A DNA stretch of 64,000 nt from Streptosporangium subroseum. Lineage in GTDB: Bacteria > Actinomycetota > Actinomycetes > Streptosporangiales > Streptosporangiaceae. The notes under the pieces are model-generated. The model was not told where the DNA came from and did no database searches. It was given only the letters and a program-made list of their open reading frames with translations. Both the position numbers and the translations under genes were made by a program. The DNA lies in NCBI RefSeq assembly GCF_900188345.1, contig NZ_FZOD01000042.1, positions 1-64,000 of the forward strand, read 5' to 3'. This document shows, piece after piece, positions 1 to 8,615 of the stretch. Position 1 is the stretch's first letter, and each line of letters starts with the position of its first letter.

Positions 1-585
1 GTCGGCGTTGGAGACCGGCCAGTCGCTGCCCGCGCAGAACCGGGTGCCGGCGTGCAGCAGGTCGGCGAACGGATACTGCCAGGAGGACCGCTCGTCGCCC
101 AGGAACGGGATGGTCAGCTCGTCCATCTGGGCGTGGTGGGTGGCCCAGAGCGGCTGCAGGTTGGCCGTCACGCCGAGCCGGGCGAAACGCGGCACGTCGG
201 AGGGCTCGATGATCTGCAGGTGCGCGATGTGGTGCCGGTTGGCCGGGTCGCTGCCCTCGAGGCTGTCCAGCGCCTCGCGGACGGCCCGCTCGCCGATCGC
301 GTGGAAGTGCACCTGGAAGCCGTGCCGGTCCAGCTCGGCGACGTATTTGTTCAGCAGCGCGGGATCGACGTAGGACAGCCCGGTCCCGCCGCAGCGGCAG
401 TAGGGCTCGATCACCGCGGCGGTGAAGTTCTCGGTGATGCCGTCCTGCATGATCTTGATCGACGTGGCCTGGAAACGCTCCAGGCCCTCGGCGGCCCTCC
501 GGCGCTCCACGAGGTCGGGGATCTGCTCGGCTCCGCGCGTGCGGTCCCACCAGAGCGCGCCCACGACCCGGGCCCTCAGCCACCC
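1..585 (-). pseudogene. YtcJ-type amidohydrolase, 5'-truncated
   Basis: The minus strand reads as the C-terminal half of an amidohydrolase-3 (YtcJ) metal-dependent hydrolase and runs off the left edge. The visible blocks are typical of the family: a segment with ALWWDRTRG, then IKIMQDGITENFTAA, a histidine pair in VHFHAIGERAV, the RHHIAHLQ block, and CAGSDWPVSNAD at the window edge. The family normally has about 200 more residues before the ALWWDR block. Here homology stops at about 575-585 and the frame runs into unrelated sequence (VPWGSGW) with no start codon. The break coincides with the left edge of the foreign block, so I read this as a gene cut by acquisition of the island. The substrate cannot be predicted. 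The 3' end lies outside the window. Confidence 0.8.
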
Positions 586-612
586 CGACCCCCAGGGTAC
601 TGATGGCCAACT

Positions 613-649
613 GGTCCTACCTGCCGCCCGTCGGCTGGCCGGTAGGACC
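613..649. repeat. 9-bp inverted repeat at the left island junction
   Basis: GGTCCTACC at 613-621 is exactly complementary to GGTAGGACC at 641-649, with a 19-base spacer. It lies just beyond the point where the amidohydrolase homology ends. It could be a simple terminator-like hairpin or the remnant of a recombination end. No T-run follows it. Confidence 0.5.
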
Positions 650-710
650 CGGAGTTCGCCAAGGACGCCGAGAGCTTGGCCGAGCTGGAGCGCTTCCAGC
701 GGCATAAGGA

Positions 711-830
711 GTGGAAACGGCGAGTTCAGAGAGTCGTCAGAACCTGCTCAACCAGGCGCAGCACGCTGCGGTCGCGAAGTTCGGCAAGAAGACGAAGCTT
801 CCTGAGCAGACCGAAGAGTATCTGTTCTAA
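711..830 (+). CDS. Small ORF / gene remnant (39 aa)
   Basis: A GTG at 711 follows AAGGA and opens a 39-codon frame ending in TEEYLF. The composition is charged and protein-like (KFGKKTKLPEQ). Just upstream, another frame (640-740) encodes a plausible helical stretch (FAKDAESLAELERF). Together they could be one older gene with a frameshift. I do not recognise the family. It lies in the junk between the broken amidohydrolase and the defence genes and may not be expressed. Confidence 0.3.
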   Translation: METASSESRQNLLNQAQHAAVAKFGKKTKLPEQTEEYLF

Positions 831-1047
831 CGCTCGTGGCGCTCGAGACGTCGCGCAGGACGTCCATGGCATCCATCTGCATGCCGTCCAGCTCGTCATC
901 AAATTTAGTGGCCATTTCCTGGTCGGTGTACGCGCTCTCGTGCAGCGCCCAGAACACCGTCAGGAACTGGTCCTTGGTGAGCAGTAGGACATCGGGGAGA
1001 TCGCTGAACCTGAGGTCGGCGATCTCTACCCCCTCTAAACCCGTTCT
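748..1047 (-). CDS. Hypothetical remnant ORF
   Basis: The minus strand holds an acidic, well-composed stretch (about 1047 to 830) containing DLRFSDLPDVLLLTKDQF and ATKFDDELDGMQMDAMDVL. The opposite strand at the same place is serine-rich, as an antisense shadow would be. No convincing start codon or ribosome site is visible, and the last 30 residues look non-native. It is probably a fragment of a small helical protein. The family is not recognised. The end at 748 is simply the next stop. Confidence 0.3.
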   Translation of the reverse strand, partial: RTGLEGVEIADLRFSDLPDVLLLTKDQFLTVFWALHESAYTDQEMATKFDDELDGMQMDAMDVLRDVSSATSVRTDTLRSAQEASSSCRTSRPQRAAPG

Positions 1048-1095
1048 CGAAGCAGACCTACCGCAGAACTTACCGCTGAGAGGTGACGAAACCCT

Positions 1096-1236
1096 ATGCC
1101 TGCAGGTCCGTGGGCGTCTCTGCCCGAGCGGCTGGTGACCGACCGGCTGGCCGAACTGATGAACGCCAACGCCGACCTGAATGTGTGTCAGAGCCGCTTC
1201 TCGGCCGACATATCCAAACCGACCACACACCCTTAA
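1096..1236 (+). CDS. Small ORF, 46 aa, unknown
   Basis: ATG at 1096 to TAA at 1236 encodes a 46-residue peptide with an amphipathic middle (LVTDRLAELMNANADL). No strong ribosome site precedes it. I cannot assign a family. It may be the N-terminus of a gene whose remainder was lost, because the codons after 1240 no longer look coding on this strand. Confidence 0.25.
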   Translation: MPAGPWASLPERLVTDRLAELMNANADLNVCQSRFSADISKPTTHP

Positions 1237-1644
1237 ATGGCCTCGGTGACGATCCCCCGCCTGGTCATTCAGGTAGGTGCCGGCCCCATGGGGGGGAGAC
1301 AGTGGCCTGAAGCGCCGGCCGCCCCCTCACGCGCAGAGCTCGAACGGCAGGTGTCGGCTTCCCGCCTGCCGCGCATGGCCGAGGCCGAACAGCTCCCGAC
1401 CCCTGTGAGACATGCGCACGCCCTGCTCGGATCCAAGCTGCCCCCGGCCCCGAGGTCCCTTCCCAGAAACCGGCCCGTGCGCGGTCTCGGTCCCGCGTCG
1501 TCCTGGGGATCGGCATCGCCCGCCGAGAAGGATGAGCTAGCCAGGCGGATCTGCCCATCGCACAGGTACGGTGCTGAGTGTCCACCACGTCAGAGGCCCC
1601 ATCAGAGGGATGGAGCAAGCTGCAAGCGAACCGACTCGGCCAGC

Positions 1645-2640
1645 GCCGCGCGCCCCCTCGAAGTCGGCTAGCCGGGCCGCGACCGTCGCCACTGCCAGTC
1701 GTTCCGGCAGAACGGCAGAGAACTTCAGCCCGTGAACGGCACGACGGTCAACATCCGGCAATACCAAGAACTCACCGTTACCTGCGCTGAGGCGAGCCTC
1801 GCGCCAGGCAGCGGGCGTCAAGTCTTCTCGCAGCCGCACGGAGAAAACCGTTGGCCGCTGGACTGGATCGGCGACCGACGGTAGCGTGCCCGCGAGCGTC
1901 GCATTCGCGCGGTAGCTGGCCCAGGTCCACCACCGCACATCGTCGCCTACCCGGATCACCAGCGTCCCCCGGGGTGCACGATGCCGGGCGCCTCATCTTC
2001 ACGCCATTCGGCCAGACTGGCCTGAGCCCGGCGGGTCAGTGACACCGGAGGGTCGGCACCAAGCAGTACCTCCCGCATGGCGCGTGTCAGGGCGTACGAC
2101 AGGCCGGTGATGCCGCCGCTCGTCCACTTGGCGATACCCCCGCTGTCAGCCTGCTCGACGAAGACCCTCTTACGCGTCCAATCGACGAAGGTCACCCGCC
2201 AGCTGCGGCCGCCGAGTAGCAGCCGTGGCCCTGGCCTCTCTTCGGTTAGCACCGAGGTGTCGGTCTGCCCGGTCTCCTGACGCCCTGCCAGCACCGTAAA
2301 TTGCGGTGGTGCGGTGAAAGAGGCGGTCAGTTCGATGAAGTGGCGCCACCCGAAGCGCCGTTCGGCCTCGGGGTAATCGAACGCGGACCAGCCTTGGTGA
2401 GCAGGGCGAAGCCGACGGCCTTTCCGGGGATGCCGGCCGCGCACATCCAGGTCGGGTACGCCTGGCAGCGGCCTTTGGACAGCAGGTGCACCAGCAGCAG
2501 ACCTCGACCGTACTCCTCGAACAGGCTCAGACCGGGCTCCTCGCCACAGGCGCGCAACCACTCAGGATCGCGGGGACACCGTCGTCGACACGTCGAGGTC
2601 CCAGTCGCCGTCGACGACCTCGCACCACGCCATATTCGAG
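1645..2640 (-). pseudogene. Lhr-like SF2 helicase C-terminal remnant, frameshifted
   Basis: The minus strand from about 2390 to 1645 matches the C-terminal region of actinobacterial Lhr-type DEAD/DEAH helicases: RRFGWRHFIELTASFTAPPQ, WRVTFVDWTRKRVFVE, LSYALTRAMREVLLG, then VRWWTWASYRANATLA, LPDVDRRAVHGLKFSA and LAVATVAARLADFEGA. The last three lie in a different frame. Restoring one G to the C5/G5 tract at 1966-1970 would rejoin the two frames, so a single-base deletion broke the gene. The helicase core (Walker A, DEAH) is absent. Upstream (2640-2400) a different fragment with YGRGLLLVHLLSKGR is fused in and not recognised. There is no intact start. It is probably a dead relic of an earlier defence gene in the same island. 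Confidence 0.7.
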
Positions 2641-2684
2641 CGAACGGGTGTATCACCGCGAACCATCACGGTGCGGTGAGAAAG

Positions 2685-4772
2685 CTATCGGACCGATGAC
2701 AGGAACGGGCTGGGCGAACCGTGCCAAGAGACGTACAGCTGCTCGCGGGCACGGGTGCAGGCGACGAAGAGCACGCACCGCTCGCGCTGAAGGTCATGGG
2801 CATGCGCCAGTTCGTCCTCCTCTACGGGCGTGATTGCTGTCGCCGGCGGCACCTGGTGCTCTCCCACACCGATCGCGGCGATACAGCGGAACTCCAGTCC
2901 TTTCATCCCGTGCATGGTGCCCACCTGTACGCGGTTGGCGGGACCTGCCTGAGCGAGCGACCCGACCGGTATTTCTTGGCGTTCCAGGAAGTCCTTTGCT
3001 TCCTTGCCGAGCATGTCCGACCGGGCCGCGACACCGATCTCGCCCGGTTCCACTCCGGCGTCGAGCCAGGCGCGTACTTGCCTCGCCAGCCCTTCCATCT
3101 CATCAAACCTGGTGGGGAAACCTCGCAGTAACGGCATTTCACCGTGGACCTGCGACCGATAACCCGCGATGTTCTCGATGCCGTCGTTCATGTCATCGAT
3201 CTGCACGCCCACGAGCATTGCCAGGCTCCAGGCAAGGATCTCGGCCGTGGTCCGGTAGTTGAGGGAGAGTCGCGCCGATCGCCCGCTAATGTCGATGCCC
3301 ACCTCGCGCAGCGAAGATCGGTAATTGTAGATCCGCTGGTGAGTGTCGCCCGCGATGAACAGGTCATCGGTATCATCAGCCACCGCGGCCCTCACCAGCC
3401 GCCACTGCATGGGGCTGAAGTCCTGCGCCTCGTCGACGATCACATGGCGGTAGGGCTTGTCTTCGGACTCGTTCAGGATCTTGGTGGCCTCAATACAGAC
3501 CGTCTCATGGGTCCACTGGCCGTGCAGACGGAGCTCCTGCTCGAACTCCCAGATCACTTCCCACAGCTGCGCCCTCTGCCGCGGGCCGAGCCCGCGTCCC
3601 CGACCGGCCCTTTTAGCCGCAAGGTAGGCCCCGGCGCTGGCCACCGACTGGGCAAGCACGACCTGCCGCCATTCCTCAGCGAGGAAAGCCTCGGTGAACG
3701 GCACCTTCTGGCGCTTGGCGATGCGCTGCCATATCGCCAGCTCCTCGTCCTTACGGAGGATCGCAGGTCGCCCATGACTTGCCTGGAAGACCTGGTAGGC
3801 GAGCTGATCGATGTGGTGGACATCGACCCGCAAAAGCTCGTCCTCCGACTCAAGGAGCGAAGACAGATCCCGTCTGAGGGCGGAGGCCAGCGTAGACGTG
3901 AAGGTGGTCAGGAGAACTTGTCCCTGAGACTGGAGCGCAAGGAGTCGAGCGCGGTGCAGGGCGGCCACGGTCTTGCCCGTTCCCGGTCCTCCCGTGATCC
4001 GCGCGGGTCCGCGAAACGCGGCATGAGCCATCTGGTACTGCACAGGGTGCAGGTAGATCCGCCACAGCTCGAACGACTGCCGGAAGACCTGCATCAGGTC
4101 GGCGGGGCCATTCACCAGCAGGACGCGCTCCGGAGTACGCTCCACCGCCGCGGACACGTCCTCGGTGTCGTACGACTCGCGCTCCACGGCGCCACCGATG
4201 TCAGCCCAGACCTCTTCTGGTGTCATTCCTGCGGCAAGGCCGAAGAGCGTGTCCCATTGGGTGGCTGGGAGGAAGGTCTTCGCCGCCTCCAATTGCTCGA
4301 CCCGGGTGAGTTCTCGCGCGAACGCGCAGGTCTGCTCGTCTACACCAAGGTTGGCCAGAACCGAGTCACTGACGTGCTCGAACAGTCGCTGTGGCGTTTC
4401 CTGTGCTTCACGCGCCAGCTTCGGGATAGCCGCTTCGATGGCATCGGAGTCGCGGATCTCAATGCGGCCGTTCGCTCCGTTGACCGAGACACGGTGCCGT
4501 TCTGCCCATCGGTAAGCCTCATCGTGTGGGAGGACCTTGAGGAGCGTGTAGGTGTCACCGCTGTCGGGTGCCAGAACGACGCCCCGCCAGGACTGATCGA
4601 TCCTGATCGTCCGGATCCGACCATCTCGCGCGTTGTTCAGCTTCTCCAAGTGGAGTCCGGCGTAGGTTGCCTGCTCAAACTTGGCGAACACGTCTGCGAT
4701 GCGCGATCTGACTGGACCGTCCAGCCGGAACGCCTCCTTGAGACAATCCATGTCGATGCCGAGCTTGGCCAT
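2685..4772 (-). CDS. SF1 (UvrD/Rep-like) DNA helicase with RelE/ParE-like N-terminus
   Basis: This 695-residue protein has the UvrD-family motifs: GGPGTGKT (261-268, Walker A), VDEAQDFSP (about 446-454, Walker B), LNYRTT (504-509), GTMHGMKGLEF (motif V region) and a C-terminal CTRAREQLYV (motif VI). Residues 35-95 (LEKL, then a Trp-containing strand, YTLLKVLPHDEAYRWA) resemble the RelE/ParE-like fold sometimes found in front of such helicases. Its job is inferred as ATP-driven translocation or unwinding in the defence system. ATG at 4772 directly follows the kinase stop (TAAATG), so the two are translationally coupled. No nuclease motif was seen. It is the last gene of the minus-strand operon. 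Confidence 0.85.
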   Translation of the reverse strand: MAKLGIDMDCLKEAFRLDGPVRSRIADVFAKFEQATYAGLHLEKLNNARDGRIRTIRIDQSWRGVVLAPDSGDTYTLLKVLPHDEAYRWAERHRVSVNGANGRIEIRDSDAIEAAIPKLAREAQETPQRLFEHVSDSVLANLGVDEQTCAFARELTRVEQLEAAKTFLPATQWDTLFGLAAGMTPEEVWADIGGAVERESYDTEDVSAAVERTPERVLLVNGPADLMQVFRQSFELWRIYLHPVQYQMAHAAFRGPARITGGPGTGKTVAALHRARLLALQSQGQVLLTTFTSTLASALRRDLSSLLESEDELLRVDVHHIDQLAYQVFQASHGRPAILRKDEELAIWQRIAKRQKVPFTEAFLAEEWRQVVLAQSVASAGAYLAAKRAGRGRGLGPRQRAQLWEVIWEFEQELRLHGQWTHETVCIEATKILNESEDKPYRHVIVDEAQDFSPMQWRLVRAAVADDTDDLFIAGDTHQRIYNYRSSLREVGIDISGRSARLSLNYRTTAEILAWSLAMLVGVQIDDMNDGIENIAGYRSQVHGEMPLLRGFPTRFDEMEGLARQVRAWLDAGVEPGEIGVAARSDMLGKEAKDFLERQEIPVGSLAQAGPANRVQVGTMHGMKGLEFRCIAAIGVGEHQVPPATAITPVEEDELAHAHDLQRERCVLFVACTRAREQLYVSWHGSPSPFLSSVR

Positions 4773-6338
4773 TTACGACTCCTGTTCCGGGTTGCGGCGC
4801 ACGTCCTCCAGGAGGCGGCGAATCTCGACGGCCATGGGATGGCCAGACCCGTTCAGGCGCATCAGGTCGTTCTGCAGGGCGGCAAGTGTGTGCTGGGCCT
4901 TGCCGGAGTCACCCGCGCCATGTTGGAGAAGGCCGATCTGCTTGCGCAGCTCCATGGGTCTGAGGTCCGCGTCACCGTATATCCGCAGTTCATCCTCGAG
5001 TAGTACGGACAGCTGACGCAGCGCCGCACTGGACTCACCCGCCATGGCACGGCAGTTCGCTTCCCTGCGGCGACAGTGGAAGACCAGATCGCCGTCTGCC
5101 CCCTCCCGACTGACGAATGCCTCAGCGAGCGCGCGGTATTCGGGGATGGCGCGCCAGTAGTCACCTCCCTCGAACAGCACGTCGGCAAGCTCCAAGCGCA
5201 GGCTGAGTACCTCGCTACTCCCCATACCGAGGAGACGACTCGCCGGACCGACAGCACCAGCCAGGATCTCCACGGCCTGGCTATAGCGGGATTCGCGCAC
5301 CAGCGAGGTCGCCTGTGCCCGGACCGCCTGGAGGTCAGCGAGGCTCTCCAACCTTGATTGTTCGGGATCGGAAGCGAGTAGCTGGTCGATCTGTGCCACA
5401 GCAGGCGCCTCCGGTCCAGAAGCCATGTCCGTGAGCATGCGGGCGTACATGCGAACAGGACTGGCATCTAACCTGGGGCTGAGGAATCCAGGAAGGCTCT
5501 GTGTTCCCGATGCGAAAGGCGTCAGCTGGTCATAAACCGTTGCGGCATCAGCGGGCCGATCCTCTGTCCGCTTCTCCAGCAGGTTCAGGACGAGCGACTC
5601 CAGCGCCGCAGGCACGTCAGGGCGTAGGTTCCTGATGGGAGGCGGCTGGTCAGTCACTTGCTTGATGATCACGTCATAGTCCGTCGGACCGGTAAACGGC
5701 CGCGTAGCGGTCAGCATCTCGTGCAGGACACAGCCCAAGGCGTAGAGGTCAGTCTGCGGTCCGACCACGGCAGCCCGAATCTGCTCGGGCGGCATGTAGG
5801 ACGCGGTGCCGATGATCTGACCGGTCCGGGTGTAGCGCGAGAGGTTCGCATCGTGCAGGATCGCCAACCCGAAGTCGAGCACCTTTACCGCGCCATCCGG
5901 ACTGAGCATCAGATTGGTCGGTTTGAGATCGCGGTGGAGGATCGACAGACCATGTGCTGCATGCAGGACGGCGCATACCTGGGCTGCAATTCCCGCCGCC
6001 CAGCCGATCGGGAGCGGCCCGATCTCCGCAACCAGGTCAGCCACCGTATTGCCATGGATGAACTGCATCGCCTGGAAGAGCCGCCGCTGCCCGGTCTGCT
6101 GATCCTCGAAAACACCGGCGTCGTAGATGGTCGGTGCGCCTGTGTGCTCCAGACGAGCCATGATCCGTGCCTCGCGCAGAAAGCGGCGCTCGAGCTCTTC
6201 ATCGGGTACGCCGTCGACAAGTCTGATGAACTTGACGGCGATCTTGCGGTCGAGCTGCCGGTCGTGGCCTGCCCAGACCTCTCCCATGCCGCCTTTCCCG
6301 ATGGGATGGTCCAGCTCGTACCGGTCGCCGATGACCAT
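4773..6338 (-). CDS. Serine/threonine protein kinase with helical-repeat C-terminus
   Basis: This is a Hanks-type kinase of 521 residues, counted from ATG 6338. GGAGGAG lies just upstream of that ATG, and a longer frame from 6356 would swallow this ribosome site. Visible motifs are GKGGMG (14-19), the lysine in AVKF (36), HRDLKPTN (135-142), DFG (155-157) and YMPPEQ. All catalytic residues are present. Residues from about 290 on are Ala/Leu-rich helical repeats of TPR style. There is no transmembrane segment, unlike PknB-type sensors, so it is probably cytosolic. It lies between the methyltransferase and the SF1 helicase in one operon. The nearest functional analogy is PglW-type kinases in phage defence, but it lacks their length. 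Possible targets are the neighbouring chaperone or helicase proteins (inference). Confidence 0.88.
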   Translation of the reverse strand: MVIGDRYELDHPIGKGGMGEVWAGHDRQLDRKIAVKFIRLVDGVPDEELERRFLREARIMARLEHTGAPTIYDAGVFEDQQTGQRRLFQAMQFIHGNTVADLVAEIGPLPIGWAAGIAAQVCAVLHAAHGLSILHRDLKPTNLMLSPDGAVKVLDFGLAILHDANLSRYTRTGQIIGTASYMPPEQIRAAVVGPQTDLYALGCVLHEMLTATRPFTGPTDYDVIIKQVTDQPPPIRNLRPDVPAALESLVLNLLEKRTEDRPADAATVYDQLTPFASGTQSLPGFLSPRLDASPVRMYARMLTDMASGPEAPAVAQIDQLLASDPEQSRLESLADLQAVRAQATSLVRESRYSQAVEILAGAVGPASRLLGMGSSEVLSLRLELADVLFEGGDYWRAIPEYRALAEAFVSREGADGDLVFHCRRREANCRAMAGESSAALRQLSVLLEDELRIYGDADLRPMELRKQIGLLQHGAGDSGKAQHTLAALQNDLMRLNGSGHPMAVEIRRLLEDVRRNPEQES

Positions 6339-6386
6339 CCCACTCCTCCGCGACAATGAAGCTATTGCGAAGAAAGTTACACGCTT

Positions 6387-8330
6387 CTACGCGTTTGGAT
6401 GGAGCGTCCCGTCGACGAGCCCGGCAAAACCAAGCTGAACGAGCAATTCGCTCTGTTGGACCACCTCCTGCGCCGCGCTCTCGAGCTCCATGAGGCGACG
6501 GAAGGCACTTCCATAGGCCCGCTGCTCGAGAAACGAAAGAAGCGGAATTGGCGCGCGACGCGGATCGATGCGACTGGAGGCGGACGATGCTCGGGCGACG
6601 CCGGAGGCCCCGGCCTCGCGCAGGAAACCCGCCAGGAAGTAGGGGTCAATCCGATCAGCATCAACTCGGAACAGGTAGAGCAGTGGTCCGAGCACCACAT
6701 CCGACTCTTTGATCACTCTTGCTACGGGCTGGTGGGCCAGCACAGGTGTCACTACATCACCGGATTGGCAGATCACTACGCCAACCTCGTGGCGAGTTCG
6801 TCCTGATGGGCCACGCCCCGCAGTGACGTCCTTTGTGGTGAGCACCGATAGTTCCCCCTCATCGAGGGTCATCTTGAGGGGTGCCTGATGCACCGTGACC
6901 GCCCCAGCTTTGATGAGGTCGCCCACCGTCGTCATGGGCAGGTCACGGGGGCTGCCAGCTTCCGGGAGGTCGGGAATGGCCGAGGACAAGGCGGCTGACG
7001 CCGAGACCAGGTGCTGCCGGGTTTGAGTAAACCCTTGAGTGGATACAGCGGAAGCCGTTGTCAGATGACGGCCGGTGCTGACGTCGACTTCGTCGTCGAG
7101 CAGGTCGATGATCCGGAGAGTGCCGCTACCGTCCGGCAGTGCGGGTGCCCCGTCGGGGTTTTGGCAGAACGCCTGCCAGGCCGGCCGCACGATCGTCAGA
7201 TCGCTGGTGGCATCCACCATGAGCACATGGGATGACGAACGCTCGTCTGGCAGAGGTCGGCGGAGCAGCCAGAGATTCGGGGCCATGCTCGAAGCCGGCG
7301 CTGCGCCAGCTGGCAGAGTCACGATCGCGCGGAGCACGCCGGATCTCAGCAGATTGCTCCGGATCCGGCGGCCGCTCCGCCGACCGGCCGCCGCCGATGG
7401 CATCACAATCGCTACATGACCCCCCGGCTTCACATGGGCCAGGCAGTGCTGGACCCAGGCGAGTTCCGACTCCCCACGTGGTGGCAGGCCATATTCCCAT
7501 CTCGGGTCACTGCTGAGCTCTTCATAACCCCACGTGCGATCGCCGAAAGGCGGATTACAGATCACCGCGTCCGCCTGCTCACCAGCGAAGGCGTCGCGAC
7601 GCAGCGAGTCGTGTGTCGCGATCAGCGCCTTTCGTCCGTGTAGGAGGAGCCGAACTGCGGTCAGCCGGGCGGCTGCGGCGTTGATCTCCTGTCCGAGCAG
7701 GTGTTCCGCCTTGGCTGCTACCAGTAGCGTTCCGATGCCACACGCCGGGTCCAGCACGGTATGTCCATCTACCAGGCTGACGATGAGCTCTGCGATCTCA
7801 TCAGGAGTGACCAGCAGGCGGCGCGAGTGCGCCTCGACATACCTGTCGCACAAGAAGTCGAAGGCCTGCGCCTCTCCGTCCTCCTTCGCGAAGGCTGCGA
7901 TCGAATGGACCAGCTCGATATCGTCGAGCACGGTCAACGGCCCCAGCACATCCGGTACGGCTTCCGCCATGGTGGCTGGTAGCCGTTCGAGGAGATCTAC
8001 CTGCTTGGCAAGCTTCTTCCACTCGACCGGTCTGCGCTTGAGGAAGAGCAGGAAGGCGCCGACGGTGCCCACGAGGTCACCAAGCCGCAGGTCATCGTCG
8101 GTGGTACGGATCTGTTGCCAGATCCGGTCTCCCATGGACACGCTGAACTTCTTGCCCTGCCCGGATAGCCACTCCTCGACCTGTGCCAGCGAGAAGGTAG
8201 GGCTGGAAGCGGTGCCCCCTACGGGCTGGGGAAAGTCGTCATACCGCTTGCGCCAGTTGCTGACAGCAGCGCGTCCGACATCGGCAAGCCGCGCGATGTC
8301 CGCCGCGTTCACCGTTGCGTCGTTCCGCAT
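6387..8330 (-). CDS. N-6 adenine DNA methyltransferase with N-terminal HTH
   Basis: This 647-residue protein opens with a MerR/excisionase-like helix-turn-helix (ADIARLADVGRAAVSNWRKR, 10-29). An HsdM-like helical part follows, then the class I fold with DPACGIG (194-200, SAM binding) and NPPF (259-262, adenine-N6 catalytic motif). The last 180 residues resemble a type I S-subunit-like target recognition region. It would therefore carry both modification and specificity in one chain, as PglX and type IIG enzymes do, but no nuclease motif is visible. It leads the minus-strand operon and ends 48 bases before the kinase. The HTH could also let it bind the divergent promoter at 8331-8615. Confidence 0.88.
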   Translation of the reverse strand: MRNDATVNAADIARLADVGRAAVSNWRKRYDDFPQPVGGTASSPTFSLAQVEEWLSGQGKKFSVSMGDRIWQQIRTTDDDLRLGDLVGTVGAFLLFLKRRPVEWKKLAKQVDLLERLPATMAEAVPDVLGPLTVLDDIELVHSIAAFAKEDGEAQAFDFLCDRYVEAHSRRLLVTPDEIAELIVSLVDGHTVLDPACGIGTLLVAAKAEHLLGQEINAAAARLTAVRLLLHGRKALIATHDSLRRDAFAGEQADAVICNPPFGDRTWGYEELSSDPRWEYGLPPRGESELAWVQHCLAHVKPGGHVAIVMPSAAAGRRSGRRIRSNLLRSGVLRAIVTLPAGAAPASSMAPNLWLLRRPLPDERSSSHVLMVDATSDLTIVRPAWQAFCQNPDGAPALPDGSGTLRIIDLLDDEVDVSTGRHLTTASAVSTQGFTQTRQHLVSASAALSSAIPDLPEAGSPRDLPMTTVGDLIKAGAVTVHQAPLKMTLDEGELSVLTTKDVTAGRGPSGRTRHEVGVVICQSGDVVTPVLAHQPVARVIKESDVVLGPLLYLFRVDADRIDPYFLAGFLREAGASGVARASSASSRIDPRRAPIPLLSFLEQRAYGSAFRRLMELESAAQEVVQQSELLVQLGFAGLVDGTLHPNA

Positions 8331-8615
8331 CTTCGTACCTCACCTATGTGATCAAGGGGACGAGCCGATGCTCGCGCCTACGGTATCCCACTCAGATCGC
8401 CCTATCGATAGAGATTGCTTGTGAATAGCATCAACCACTGCTTTACTTGTGCCAGACGCCCGAAAGGCAAGCATTCAAACTAGCGTTCCGGCATCTGAGA
8501 CTGAAGTTCCATCCATGTAACGATCGATGCGTTTTGTCCGGTTAATCCTTTAACCTGTGCAGTACTGCGCCTCCACCGCTTCCCGACGGCCCTTTGACAG
8601 ACACGGTGTAACGAC
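8331..8615. promoter_or_regulatory. Divergent intergenic control region of the defence island
   Basis: These 285 bases separate the methyltransferase operon (minus) from the 1106-residue gene (plus) and must hold both promoters. Two sequence features stand out: a perfect 10-bp palindrome CTATCGATAG at 8402-8411, and GGTTAA-tcct-TTAACC at 8540-8555. TTGACA occurs at 8594-8599, but it is too near the ATG for a normal -10 unless translation starts at 8646. The operator role is inferred. Confidence 0.5.

Noticed and set aside
52..603. Plus-strand ORF of 183 codons at the left edge
   Set aside because: Antisense to a clearly homologous amidohydrolase segment on the minus strand.
3144..5003. Long plus-strand ORF of 619 codons opposite the SF1 helicase and kinase
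   Set aside because: It is the antisense of two genes with complete catalytic motifs, and its own composition (Leu/Val/Gly/Arg-rich, no domain) is that of a high-GC shadow.
4773..6356. Kinase start at 6356
   Set aside because: The codons 6356-6339 include the GGAGGAG ribosome site; ATG 6338 fits it and begins the family sequence.
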